From Gerris lacustris (Eukaryota; Arthropoda; Insecta; Hemiptera; Gerridae): a stretch of DNA of 64,000 nucleotides. Shown here one piece after another: positions 13,704 through 28,136 of the stretch. The stretch is taken from contig OX578281.1 of the NCBI GenBank assembly GCA_951217055.1, forward strand, positions 9,082,447 to 9,146,446, in the 5' to 3' direction. Position 1 is the stretch's first letter. Each line of letters opens with the position of its first letter. Below the pieces are notes generated by a model. It searched no databases, was not told the origin of the DNA, and worked only from the letters and a program-made list of their open reading frames with translations. The translations under genes were made by a program, and so were the position numbers.

Positions 13704-16700
13704 CATTTATTTGCTAGATTAATCACATGCTTTTTTCCTTTTTTTAAAAAATATTTAACTATTCATGCAAATTCAGCTCTTGGCTGTGGTTGCCTACAAA
13801 GGCGGAGTTTCCTCTTTAAATCTTGTATACATAATAATAATACTTATCTTATCTATTTTAACTTTTGTTTTAAATTGATATCTTTCTTGGCTAGTGTGTA
13901 ATTCTTTTACATGACATTATATTAAATATATAAAATAAACAAATAATTAATAATTAACAAATTAACAAATAATTAGCCAATTAACAAATAATTAACAAAT
14001 TAATAAATAATTAAAAATTAATAAATAATTAACAAATTAACAAATAATTAACAAATTTATAATAATGGACAAATTAACAAATTAATAATAAATTATCAAT
14101 AAATAAATAAATTTCATGCAATAAACAATATGTGTAATTTTAGGTTGGTAGCCAAACTTCATTATACACTAGACCCATTCTCCTCCATTCTATTCCGTCG
14201 CGTGCAATACGTTTCCAGGTAACACCTCCACATATCAATCTCATTTCGTGGTCCCATCTTCTAATTGGTCTTCCTTTCTTCCTTTTCTTTCCAACTGGCC
14301 ACCAATCTAACACTTTCCTTGACCATCTTTCATCTTCCACTCTTACTAAATGCCCACTCCACTTCCACTTTCTATGCATGACTGTTATCCCTACATCTTC
14401 GAGGCCTGTTTTCTTTCGTACCCATTCGTTTCTTTTCCTTTCCTTTCTCGATACTCCTCTCATATACCTCTCCATGTCCCTCATGGTCACTCGTAATTTA
14501 TTTAAAACCTTTTTTGTCATTACCCATGTTTCACATCCATAAATAATAGTAGGTAGCACAGTACTTTTCCAGAGTTTACATTTCTTTTCCATGTCGATTC
14601 TCGATTTAAATACTCTTTTATTTTTGTAGAACGTACGCAATCCTATCGCTATTCTTCTGCATACCTCTCTCAAGGTATTCTCATATATACCGATTAATCT
14701 CCCTAAATATATAAATTCCTCGACTACTTCTACTTCTAGTCTATTTATCTTCGCAGTCTCTTTTGAATTACAATTAAACTTCATTAATTTAGTTTTTTCA
14801 AGTATTGCTTTGTAAATAAAAATGACAATTATTTTAAAGAAAAGGAGGGAAAATTAAATAAATAATACAATAATGGGATGTAAAAAAAATAACGTCATTA
14901 AAGTACGCGATAGCCGAATAAGTGGCTTGTGCCACAATAATAATGATTGGCGGAATAATTTTTCACTGTTGAACGGGACTAAAACGAAAAAAAAAAAAAA
15001 AAAAAAAAAAATGGATTAACAGTTAATATTTATATACGACGATCTACGATGATGGAAATTTGCTTAGTCGTCGGAACCGTTTTCGAGAAATAATTTTTTT
15101 CACGTTATTTTGAGAGTTTTGTTTGACGTTTGTTTGAGGGGTAGCGCCCCTATATTTGGAGCTAAAATTCCTTTCTAGATTTCGCCTCGTGGTATGATTT
15201 TTCTGGACATTTATGCCAAATTTCGTAAAAATCGGACCAGTAGTTTGGGCAGATGTGGCCAGGTGTCTGCACAGACAGACGACAGAAAGACATTTTTAAA
15301 AACTAATTTCTTAGACTCAGGTGACCTCAAATCGTGTAAATCCATCGAAATAAAATATTCTCGCCATCACAATACTTTCTCTTTATATGAGAAAGTAAAA
15401 AGGTTCATTTAGAAATAGAAAAGATATAAGTTCCACTAAATCTGAGTTGAAATAACTATTTTTTTCAATTGCATGATAGTTCAGTTAAAATAGTGTGCCA
15501 AATAGTGTGGCACATAGCTCCCTCGCTTCCTATCGCGTTATAATAATGTTTTGATTCCACGATCTATTATTGTCAAAATAATTTAATTAATATCTCCTTT
15601 TTTAATGACATTTGTAAAATTGTTTTGTTTTTTTAATTGTTATATCTGAAAGGATCAATTAAAAAATAATTAAATTTCATGATCTCCGGTAATCAGGGTC
15701 ACAGATTAAATTAAACGGTTACATTAACATAAGACCAACAATGAATTAATTATTACCAACAATAGTACATTACGCGTCGAGTGCGGAAAGTAGCATTTTG
15801 CATACGAGTGTGGAGTTTGCACCCGAGTGACAGCGAGGGTAGTAAAACCACACGAGCAATGCAAAATGCCGTTTTCGCACGAGTTGCGTACCGTACTTTA
15901 TCTACGATTGTTAGATTTAAATAATAAATACAGAAACAAATAAACTTGCTGTATGTAAGTTCGTATCTCTTCTCTTAATAAAGATGGCGTTAATCTTGAG
16001 TTGTATTTTTTGCCGAATTAATTATTTCTGGAGGAGTATTATCCTCTACATTTTCGTCAAAGCCACTTGATTCATTCATTGTTTTTCACTAAAAACTCAA
16101 TATAAACAGTTACTTTAATAAAAGAATAGCAAATTAGTTTTGTTAAATGTAAACAAACTCGGTAACGTGCGTAAAGCTGAAGAATTCCTCTTCTTTACCG
16201 CACTAGTGTGGTAAAGAAAAGGAATTCTTCAGAACTATGAGACGCGCATGCGCAATGAATACAAGTGCGTAAATAATCACTTTCTACGCATCTAAACAGA
16301 GATGTAATGCTTATATTTCGTATCAATCGTAGATAAACAAATTTTCATAAAAATCGGACAAGTAGTTGTAAGATATGATGATGGTGGTTAGCAAACAGAC
16401 TGACCAATTGATAGAGAGACACGAGACCAACATTTTTGTCTGATGTCTAAAACGTATTTTTGTCTTCGAATTATTTTCTGAATGATCATTATGTATTCTT
16501 ATCTCAGAGCAAGGAAGGGGTAGAGGGAACAATACTATAGAATCTGGGTCTCCAAAAGTGGTTCATTATGCTACACCCCTATACTAAACCTCCCAAGCGG
16601 CAGTTTGAAGAAACAGTATTGATATCTCGATAAAAACTCTAACTTTATCTGATATCAGCTGATAAGAATAGTTTATATTTTCTTACGACATTTAATCATT

Positions 16701-19700
16701 TTATTTTTAATATAGTTTTCTTTATAAATATGTACTTTAATGTTTGTTGTTAACCTTATTAATTATCTAAAGGCAGTAACATCGTTAATAAACGTGTAAC
16801 AGTTCCTAGATAACCTATAGCATTCTTTTTTGAGTGGGGTATCAAATAAATGCTACTGATAAGAATTTTTTGACAAAAGTCTGTGGGGACAGAAGAACAA
16901 GGAATATACCAATAAGACAAGGACCAGTGACCACGTGATCACTTTAGTTCGGATTGAGCTCGCTTGGGAGGTTTAGTATAGGGGTGTAGCCAGAGCTGGA
17001 TTAACATATTTAGTGGCCAGGGGCCCAAGAAAAATTGACGCCCCCCCCCCCCCCTCATATTTCATACAAGAGGGGGGTAAAATGGGAAAAACACGTTATT
17101 ATGCTATTTTTGACCCTAAACTGTCAAAATTTGACCCCTAAATGGACTCCGAAAATTCTGGCCAACGAACTCAGCCTTTCTTTTGGTATTATTGACATTT
17201 CAAAATTTGTTTGGATTTTTTAAAAATTTGTTTATTGTAATTTCTTACATCTTGCTTTTAAACATTAGGAGTAGGAAAGTCATTTATGACATTTTTAAAT
17301 TCAAGTCATAGTCCAGTTATTTTAGTCATAAATATAGCTTCTATTCCAAAAAATTCGCAACTTCAATTTTTTTTTATCACTTCATTTTGTCGTTCTGAAA
17401 AGCACGATTTTTTACGTATTTTTGTAAATATCTCGCTTCCTCTAGCTAGGAGACTAATTGACGATCAGATCAAAATTGAAGATTATAAAATTTCACACAT
17501 AAAAAATTTGTTAATTTTTTACGTAGAACGAACCCCTTAGGATAATAAAGTGCTCCAAAGTTTCCGCACAAGACGTAAAAAAAAAATTTTATTACATAGA
17601 TAATTGTCAATTACGTTGGCGGAGCTGAAGGGTTTGCTTGGAGATAATGCTGCTACCGATGCGACTATACAAGCAAAATTGATTGAAAAGTATGGCAAGA
17701 ATATTGTTATTACGTAATAAACAAATTTTTTATGTGTGAAATTTTATAATCTTCAATTGGTCTCCGAGCTATGGAAGCGAGATATTTACATAAATGCGTA
17801 AAAGTCGTGCAAAAACAAACACTACTTAAGTTATGATAAGGTAAGTTTTTTAACCGTTCGTTGTACTTAAAAAATGAAAGATAGCTTTTCTGTGGGAAAT
17901 TTAATTATCTATTTTTTTAATAATATCCTTAATTTGTCTCCGAGCCTTAGGAAGCGAGAAATTCATAAAAATACGTAAAAAGTGGTGCGGCGACGAATAC
18001 TAAATATTCATAGATATTCTTCGCCCTATATTCCGTAAAACGTCCATTGTACGTAAAAAAATTAATGAGATTTTTTTGTGGGAAATTTTGTTACCTTTAA
18101 TTTTGATAACCACCTTGATTGGTGTCGGAGCCTTAGGAAGTGAGATATTAGCAAAATACCGAATTTGTTGACCTTTGCCCTTGAATATCTATTGACGCGA
18201 CCAAGATCTCGTTGCCTATTTTCAATGTCTTTCAGAACGTCAAAATGAAGTAATCAAAAAAAATATTAAAGCTCCGAATTTTTTGGAACAGAAAACCTAA
18301 AATGACTGTACTATCAAGAAATCAAAAGAAAAGTGTTTTTAATAATTATTATTTAATGTTTATAATTATATTTTATATTATATACTACTGACTGCTGGGA
18401 ATTCTTTAAATTGTTTAAAAACATAGTTTTATGTCCGTTTTTACCTTTAAAGATTACGTTTATAAAAATAGAGTAAAGTTGGCCTAAACTGTAGTTCTAA
18501 CTGCTGACGTACGTGAATAACTAGCGGCGATGAGTTATAATTCACTCTCCGCGGCTCTATGCCCAAAAACTAAAATCAACTTAAACACTTATAAATAAAA
18601 ACTTATGCCTACTGACCTGCACTTTCGCTCAGTACATACTCCAACTGTCTAATCAGTATATAAAATTTCAATTAGTAAATAAATAAATATTATACTTTAT
18701 GTTCACAAGAGTCATATTGTAGTGTCCAAAATAAAAAAAAAAATATGTTTTATGATTTTTGTTTTGTTTTTCTTTCTGCCGCCTTTTGCCACCTTCGAAA
18801 ATTTGCCGCCAGGGGCCTGGGCCCCGATGGCCCCTGCGTAAATCCAGCCCTGGGTGTAGCATAATGAACCTCTTTTCAAATCGCATTGCTCCCTCTACCC
18901 CTTCCTTGCTCTGAGATTCTTATAGCCTTCAGTAAGCTCGGAAGCAATAATAAGTTTGTATATCATGTAGTAGAACTATTTTATACCTAGGCTAGAAACT
19001 CCGCCATTTCTTGTAAGTATAGTTTCTGCCCTCTGCTCTCGAAAGAGTTATGAATAGAAATATACAAATTTCCATGAATCAATTCAAACAAGATGCGTTT
19101 TATTTTTTAGTGTGAACTCACAAGACACGTGCTATATGATTTTGACTGGTACAACTCGTCCAAGAGGTTAAAAACTGCAATTCTAATAACGCAGATGTCA
19201 ACACTAAAACCTTTGACGTTTTCGGGAGCAGGTTTAATTGCTGCTGATTACTCAACTTTCACAAAGGTAAAATATGTCACTCAATTACGATCATCGTATT
19301 TTAAGATAGATGATTATTTTAGTTAGCGTTTATAATCCAAGATTAACAATACACAAAACCGATTGCCTCTCTTTCAATAAACCTTGTCAGTGTATGTCAC
19401 TGCAAAGAGTTAGCAGCACTAGTTATCTCGGTATTAAAATAGATAACAGGATCAAATGGACCGATCATATAAACCATATTAACGCTAAGCTAAGGAAAAT
19501 TATTTATATTTTTTTAACGTTACGTAATGTATGTGAGCTGAACGTGTTAAAAAAAAGTATACTTTGCTTTAGTACAGTCTCACCTGCAATACTGCCTGAT
19601 AGTGTGGGGAGCTGCCTACCCATCAACTATGTCACGTCTTCAGTCCACTCAAAACGTAATATTAAAGATAATTACAAAAACACCTAAGTACGAATCTGCT

Positions 19701-22700
19701 GAAAAAATATATAAGCAACTGAACATCCTCAATATTAGAGACTTATTCACATACTTAACCCAGCTAATGGTTGAAAAATACTACCCCCAATTCACACCTA
19801 TATCACATAACTACAGTACAAGGAGACAAACACAAAACTTACTCTCAATACAGAAATCTAGGACAACTACTGGTAAACAACACTCGACACGAGAAGCACC
19901 TACACTTTACAATAAACTGCCCGCAAAAATAAGAGAAATACAGCAATACAATAAATATAAAGCACACCTTAAGAAATACTATAAGCACGAATGATATATA
20001 GTACGATGTAAGCATTTACTAAAAATAGAATCTTTTCCAATCACAAAATAATAAATAAATAAAATAAAGAAACAGAGACAGTTAATCTATAAGAATAAAA
20101 ACAAAACATAGATAACGATAGTAAACAGACTCCACCTCTACGCTCGGGCGACCTAGTAGAGGAGTAAACAACAACTAATTTAGAAATTCTTCCTTTTGTA
20201 TTACTATATTGTACTGTTATATATTTTATGTTATTATGTTATTATTCTCATAAAAATATATTATGTTGTTATATAATAATAATAATAAAAAAAAAAAAAA
20301 AAAAAAAAAAGATCTAATAGTGAAAACAGCGGATCTCGGCGCCTATCCGGCTAAATAGTTAGCAATATATTTATGAAGCCGAGGAGAGGTATTCGCTGGG
20401 TTTCCCCCACGCCATTCAGTCAGATTATAAACAAAAAGACCATTCGGTTGTTTTACTGTTCTGAAGAAATAATATCCTCTGATGAACGTTTTCTTGTGAT
20501 TTAACAATAAACAAATTTTTTGTGTGATTACAACACAAAATTTTGGTTGATATATCTGTGAGATTATGCTGTTTATAATTCAAATCTATTAGTCGAAATC
20601 CAAAACAAAGTGACGCCATTATTTTCGTTTTTATACTAAAATAACTTTTTTTTGGTACTTCATATGAAAAAGAAGTTTTATCTCGTTTTATATTTCTATT
20701 TGGGCCGTTTTATTGTGTTGTTTTGTTCTTCTTGTAGAGCCGGGGATCGAGCGCCGAAAGGAAGAGCATTTTTTTTAAATGTGTCGGAAAAATGAATTAA
20801 CAATTCCATTTTTAGTCATATTATTAAATATGCTTGGTTATCCAATAAGTATAAAGCTAAAAGGTTTGAAACTCAATTTTATTTAATAAATATATTATAG
20901 TCCAGTTATTTTAGTCATAAATATGGCTTCTGTTCCTAGAAAAATTGGAGCTTCAAAAATTTGACGTTCTGGAAAACATATTAAAAATCGGCAACAAGAT
21001 TGCGGCCTTGTTAATAGATTTATAATACTCTTTTGATACTTGTTACATTCAAATTTTTCATACCACGTTCCGCATTCAACGTGGGACCTGTTCGTTACAC
21101 ATAAAACTGTTTCACTATTGCGATTGTCACCGTAACAATTACCTTTATAAAATATTAAATCACTGGGAGACTATTTTTTTGAAACCACGTCCGAACAAAC
21201 TAGAAATGTCGCTCGTAGATATAGAATAACAAAGCCCACAATGGAGTTGCCTGAGGGAAAAGCTTAAGTTATTATTGGTCTTTGTTACGCCTTGTGGCGA
21301 ATCTTCGGAGCAATTTATTATCCACTGTTTATTGTACGTAAAAAATGAACATAACGTTTCCTGTTTAAAATTTTATATTCTTTAATTTTTATTTGATCCT
21401 TAATTGGTCTTCAAACCAGAGGAAGCGAGATATTCGAAAAAATACGTAAACAGTCGTCCTAACACAAACACTACTCAAGCTATAGTAAGCTAAAGTTTTT
21501 GCTAAACCGTTCGTTGTAATGAAATGAATCAGACCTTTCTTATGGGAAATTTATTATTCTTTCTTTTTGATCGTCGCCATAATTTGCCTCCGAGCTGTAG
21601 GAAGCGAGATATTTGTAATAATATGTACGTAAAAAGTCGTGCGGCGACGGATACTAAATATTTATAGATATTCTTCGCCCTTTTATTCTGTAAACCGTCC
21701 ATTGTATACGTAAAAATGAATCAGACTTTTTTTATGGGAAATTTTGTTACCTTTAATTACTATAACCACCTTGATTGGTGTCCGAGCCATAGGAAGCGTG
21801 ATATTCGCAAAAACCGAATTTGTTGACCTTGGCCCTTGAATATCTAATTTATAAAGAATTTAAGAAAAAATACTAAACAGTACTTGTATAACATAACTTG
21901 TAAGATACTATACAGTAATTTCTTCAGCATTTCTTCACAAGTTATAACCTTTACGAGGTTCAATTAAAACCATAGAGAATAGGTTGAGAACAGCTCTGGT
22001 TCTGCTGCTCTGAATAGATAATTAAATTCATAATATTTTAATTAGTTCTACTTCTGTGAAAAGTTGTTTTAAGTATTAACTATATGTGTTTAAAGTGATA
22101 CTGGTGTTTTAATCTAAAAACTTAGTCAGATTACATTAAAACATTCAAGTGACAAGATTGCTGTTGTTAGTTACCAGTTTTAATTACTGTTTAATTAATC
22201 CTCAACAAGTCTTGGGATATTTAAAAACAACCTGTAAGTAAGAACAATAAATTTTATATTGAACTATTTTATAAAGATAGACTATAAATTATTAAAAAGT
22301 AAAAAATACACATTTGTTACAGCACATTTCTTATGACGCTATAACCTAATTTTAGATCTAATTAATTCTTTTAATTAATTTTAAATGTTACTAACTATTG
22401 TTCTATTAATAATAACTATATTATTAATTTACTTCTCTTGAAATAACTAATTGTTTTAATAATTAATTTATAATTTAAGTTGACGGTTTTTCTAAAAGAA
22501 AAACACATTTAATCTATGATTAACTGCGATCACTCATTGCATTGTTTACCTGGCGTAGCTCAGTTGGTAACGCTGTAGCCTTTTACATTTTAGTGACGTC
22601 ACTTATGACTCTAGAGATCCGAGTTCGAATCCAGCCCGGTAAAGTTTTTTATTTCATTGAATGTTGATTATTTTTTATTTTTTCTATATTTCTTTTATTA

Positions 22701-25700
22701 TTAATTCTGTTTAATTATTGATTTTTACTTTAAATTAACTTAAATATTATAATCCAATTTTATATATTAATTTAATTTATACTTCCATAGAAATACAATA
22801 TGCCTCAAAATAAAATGAAAACTGTTAAAGCTGATCTTTTATTAAATAAAAAGCGTAAAGCTCTATCGCTAAGCCCTTCTGAAAATGAAAATAAACCTAA
22901 CTTAAAAAAGCCTACTGTTCATAGAACTTGCTCTTCGCTTAGGACTAATACATCTCAACAAATACGTCAGAGCAAACTAACTAGCTTTGTACCCGTTTCT
23001 AATGGCCAGAAAATAAAAGAAAAACCGCCTCTGTCAAAGAGCATCTCTTCATCTTCTCCAGACAAAACGGATCTACATACTAATAATTATATGTTAGATA
23101 ATGAACAACTTAAAGCAGACAACTTAAAATTAAAAGACGAAATAACTAAATATGAATATATAATAGCAGAATTAACCAGTAAGATAAACAAGCTAACTGA
23201 TAGATTTCAAAGGTCATCTATGGAAAAAGTAATGACTACTGTGACAGCAGATGTTCACTCGGTTCCAGTTCTCCACTCTTCACGCCAGTCCTCCACTCTT
23301 CACTCTCCACGCTTTACTCCAGTTCTCCACTCTTCACACCAGTCCTCCACTCTTCACTCTCCACTCTTCACTCCAGCTTCAGATCTTCACTCAGTCACCT
23401 TTAATCATTCACCACAAAGTCTCTCCAATCACCCATCAATTTTACTTTTAGGAGATAGTCATGTTAGAGGATTAAATCATTTATTACGCTCACGATTTGG
23501 ACATGTGTACAATATTCAGTCTATATTCAAGCCTAATGCGCCCCTATCGGAAATTGTTAAAGATATTCAAACACTTACCAAAAATTTTGGCAAAGACGAC
23601 ATAGTAGTAGTTATAGGGAGTTCAAATAATCTAAATAACATTTGTCCTGATAATATTTTACAAAACATTATTCCTCTACAATACCAAACTAATGTTATAA
23701 TTACATCGGTTCCGCTAAGATATGATGCCTTACATTTGAATAATCAGATAATGCAGTTCAATTCAAATCTGTTGAAGCTTACTGCTAATACGCCACACTT
23801 ACACTATATCGACTTTACTCGCCGTATTAAAAGATATAATTATACTAAACACGGTCTTCATTTAAATAAAAAAGGAAAAAAGTATTTGTCAAGTATTCTA
23901 TCATCATTTATCTTAAACTCATTTAGGTCCACTGTAGATATTAAGCAATTAAATAATAATGATTTATTTAACTCAGCTTATACAAAAAGTTCTTGTCCAA
24001 AGGTCAAAAACAGTAGCAACCCAAACTCAAAAGTTTTATCCGAACCTAACATTGTTGAAACAAATAAAAATCCTTTAGTAGACGATCCTGATCTTATAAT
24101 TTTACTAGACTCACAATTCTGCTCTCAAATAACTCAGGAGGAAAATAACCTCCCTATTGAAAATACAAACTCATCTGAGGAACAAAATTGTCCCAGTAAT
24201 AGAGCAAGTCCTAGTTTAAAGTGTAGGGAAAATCCTTGTGCCGCTCCTCATGAAACTTCTCAGTTAGATCTCATCCCTTCATCCCATAGTAATAGTTTCA
24301 TCACAAATAATTCGGTTGCACCTTCTCAAATACATCTGGATAATGAACCATTTGATTTTTTATGAACCCCTCTTCAATAAATAGCCCTTCTTTGAAAATA
24401 CTGCAATGGAATGCCCGGTCGCTAAAAAGAAAAACCAAATTGATTGAGTTGGAACAAAAGATGTGGTCAAATAATATCCTCATAGCTGCCGTACAAGAAA
24501 CTAGATTTAACAATAAAACAACTAATTTTCCACTAAAACATTATGCAATATTTCACAAATCCAGAAGTAAAAAATCCGGTGGAGGTGTTGCTATACTTGT
24601 TCATCCATCCATCCATGCTGAATTTCTATCCGACAATGACGAAGAAGGTAGCATTGAGTTTATAACTATTAAAGCTACCTTCCAAAGAAATACCACCATT
24701 TTTATTTGTTCAGTATACATTCCTCCTAATGTTAAACCTTCTATGTCAGACTTAGATAAAATAATTCCTTCGGAAGGGCCCTTTATTATGTTAGGAGATT
24801 TCAATGCCAAACACTACACCTGGTTTAACACTCACTCAGACTCGGCTGGAAATAAGATTTATGATTGGGTTAATAATAATGGATTGGTTGTAATCAACAG
24901 AAATGAACCTACGTATATAAGTCCATCTGACTCAGCTTCAACAAGCATTATAGATTTGACAATAATCTCTTCAGATTTAATTGACCTTATACTTGACTGG
25001 AAGACTGTTGATATCTTAGATAGCGATCACTTACCCATTCTTATTTCTTTAAGATTAAATATAGAGAGGCTGCTAATAAATGATGAATATATCTCTAACA
25101 AGTGGCTGTTAAAAAAAAATGCTGACTGGGACGAGTTTAGATCCGAATGCATTAAGTCAGCCTGTGCAATTACTGGGGACGTCAATCAGAAAACCGTAGC
25201 CCTCACCACACTTTTAGTGAATGCAGCTGAAAAAACTCTGAAGCGACCAACTAGTAGATCAAATAAAAAACTTCATTCTTGGTGGAACGAAGAGGTCAGT
25301 GCTGCTGTCACTAAAAGAAATAAAGCTAGGAGAATATGGAGGAAAACAAAAGATATAAATCACAGAAAGGAATACAATAAATGTAATGCTCAGTCTAAGA
25401 AAATTATTTCTTTAAACAAAAAAAAAGATTTAGAAAAATTTATCTCGGAACTAAATATTAATTCATCATGTGCTAAAGCGTGGAAAAAATTTAATTCTCT
25501 CCATAAAAATCAGTCTACACTAAATTATATCATGGATCCTGAAGGAGAATACATAAGAGACAACCTAGAGGTTGCTGAGATTTTCAACAATTATTTCTCC
25601 TTGAAACTAACTAATAGCTCTAATAGAGATTTAACAGAATCAGAAACTTCAGTACTTAATGCTGTGGACAAAGTAAAAGATAGTTATAATAATTGCGATA

Positions 25701-28105
25701 AATTATTCTCGGTAACTGAATTGGAAGAAGCTCTGACTAAGTTAACTGATACTTCCCCTGGACCTGATGGATTAGTAAACTCGATTATTGTAAATATGCC
25801 TGAAATGTATAAAATGAATCTTCTTAAATTGTGTAATGAATGTTGGACTCATAATAAAATACCAAATTCGTGGAAGATGAGCCACATCATACCAGTATTA
25901 AAGAAAAATCGAGATAAGTCGTTGGCAGATTCTTACCGACCTATTGCCGTGTCTTCCTGTTTGGGAAAGATATACGAAAGAATGGTTAACAGACGTTTAA
26001 TATGGTATCTGGAAGCAAATGATATATTATCTTGTAACCAATATGGCTTTCGACCGACTAGATCGACAACTGATGCACTATCTGCTTTCACCGAATATAT
26101 ACATGAGGGGTTTAAGAACAAAATATCAACAGTTGCCTGCTTCATAGATTTAGATTCAGCATTTGATAATATCGATCATTCACTGTTGCTACTAAAATTA
26201 ATTAAAATTGGTATATCTGGCAAATTACTTGGTAATTTACACAATTATCTAATTGATAGAAAGGTCGCAACTAAAATTAAATCTACCATCTCTTCTTATA
26301 AAAATATCACAAATGGGACGCCGCAAGGGGGAATATTAAGTCCCGCGCTTTTTAATATTATGCTGAGCGACCTATGTGATTGTTTGCCTAGGAGTGTGCA
26401 ATGTTGTATATACGCTGATGATATAACTATATATGTTAACCATAAAGATATAAATCATGCAATAGCCACTATAGAGACAGCACTTGAGGAGATAAAAAAT
26501 TGGTGTTATCAGTGGAATCTCAGTATATCAAAACTTAAAACGGAGTGGACTATTTTCAGCAGAAATCACAGCATCCCATCTCATACCATGCTTAAGCTAG
26601 ACTCAACACCTATTAAATACAACCCCTTCCCAAAACTATTAGGTCTAACACTAGACAGAAAGCTTCTATGGCGTCAACATATAGAAAGTATAGTTAGTGA
26701 CATACAAGGTAGGCTTAACTTACTTAAACGTATTTCTGGGTCCAAGTGGGGAGCAGATATTCAATCATTGAGAGCATTTTATCTGGGGTTCATCAGAAGC
26801 AAGCTCTGTCACCTTTGTGAAATATGGGGAGGAGCTTCAGCATGTCATATCAGTAAGATATCCAAAATTCAGAACTTTGCTCTGAGGTACATCCTTGGAG
26901 TGTATCCATCGTCCTCTATAGCAGCTATGGAAATAGAAGCTAATATCATGTCTATTAAATTATTTATTAATAAATGTACTCTCCGTTTATACGCCAAATA
27001 CCGGACCTTACCTTCAAGCCATCCTTGTAGCAGAATAAAAGCTACCATAGACTCCAATTCACATTCATTGGGACGAACTGTCTACGTCTTAAAGAATCAA
27101 TCTAAAATATCTTTTGAAATTCATCCGATCCCTCAGATTCATCCAATTCCTCCGTGGGAATGGACAGCTTCTATAATTAGGACTGAATTACCTAACAGCA
27201 CTTCTAAATCCTCATCTTTTCCGTCAGAACTCAAACAAACAAGTCTCCACCTAATCAATTCATTATACAGAGACTACATCTTAATTTATACTGATGGGTC
27301 TCTTTTAGAAGGCTCTGCAGCTGGAGTGGGAGTTTTCATTCCAACCCTACAAGTAAAGATCTGTCTTCCTTCAACCCCATCCTCATCAACAGATGCTGAA
27401 CTATTGGCAATAATGGCTGCTGTTATACATGTCCAGAACATGCAGGGACAATTTTGCATCCTCACGGATTCAAAATGTGCCTTAGAGTTATTAAAGAAAT
27501 ATGAACCTCACGCTTTCTCACACCGGACATTCCATATACATACCATTTTAAAGCAAGCTAAAGGAATAATAAAATTTCAGTGGATTCCTTCTCATTGCGG
27601 TCTCACTGGTAACGAAGTAGCTGATTTCCTTGCTAAACAGGCTCTTCCCATGAAACCTCTCCCGCATGATAAATATTCCCTCTCTTACATTGCTAGTAAA
27701 ATAGGGCTCTGGTGTACAGAGAAATGGATTAACGACTGGGCTAATGGATCCACTGCAAGAGCATTCCATTCCATTCAACATCAGCCAACAGACTTAAATG
27801 TTTATAAAGAATGCCCAAGAAGAGTACAATCGTTTATATCTGCTTTAAAGATTGGCCATCTACCTACCAGAGTACTTCTTCATAAGATAGGCTTAAGCCC
27901 CTCTGCATATTGCCGTTACTGCACTGTTAACATACCAGAAACCATAACTCATATATTCTCCTGTCCAACCTTTAACCATCCTCAGATAACTTTGGAGTTT
28001 ACAAATATCATTACAATTTTAAATAATACAAAAAGCTGGTCTACGTATCAGCAATACTTCACTTTCTTTATCAATGGCTATCGGGGTAATGTCCCTGGAT
28101 GCTAA

Positions 28106-28136
<31 letters not shown>

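Larger units (their letters stand above)
21987..28135 (+). mobile_element. Complete, apparently intact non-LTR retrotransposon (LINE)
   Basis: A 6149-bp insertion bounded by an 11-bp perfect target duplication. It has an 813-bp 5' UTR that includes a tRNA-like block, ORF1 (22800-24365), ORF2 (24362-28105) joined through ATGA, only five bases of 3' UTR, and 26 A residues. Both ORFs are open. It lies sense in intron 6 of gene A. ORF2 carries APE endonuclease, reverse transcriptase, RNase H and a terminal Cys-His finger, as in the I-group. The ORF1 SGNH-hydrolase block is best known from CR1/L2-type elements. The perfect duplication and open ORFs indicate a recent insertion. Confidence 0.93.

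Noticed and set aside
13647..13901. Poly-Asn ORF
   Set aside because: It arises from the (AAT)n microsatellite, with no domain after it.
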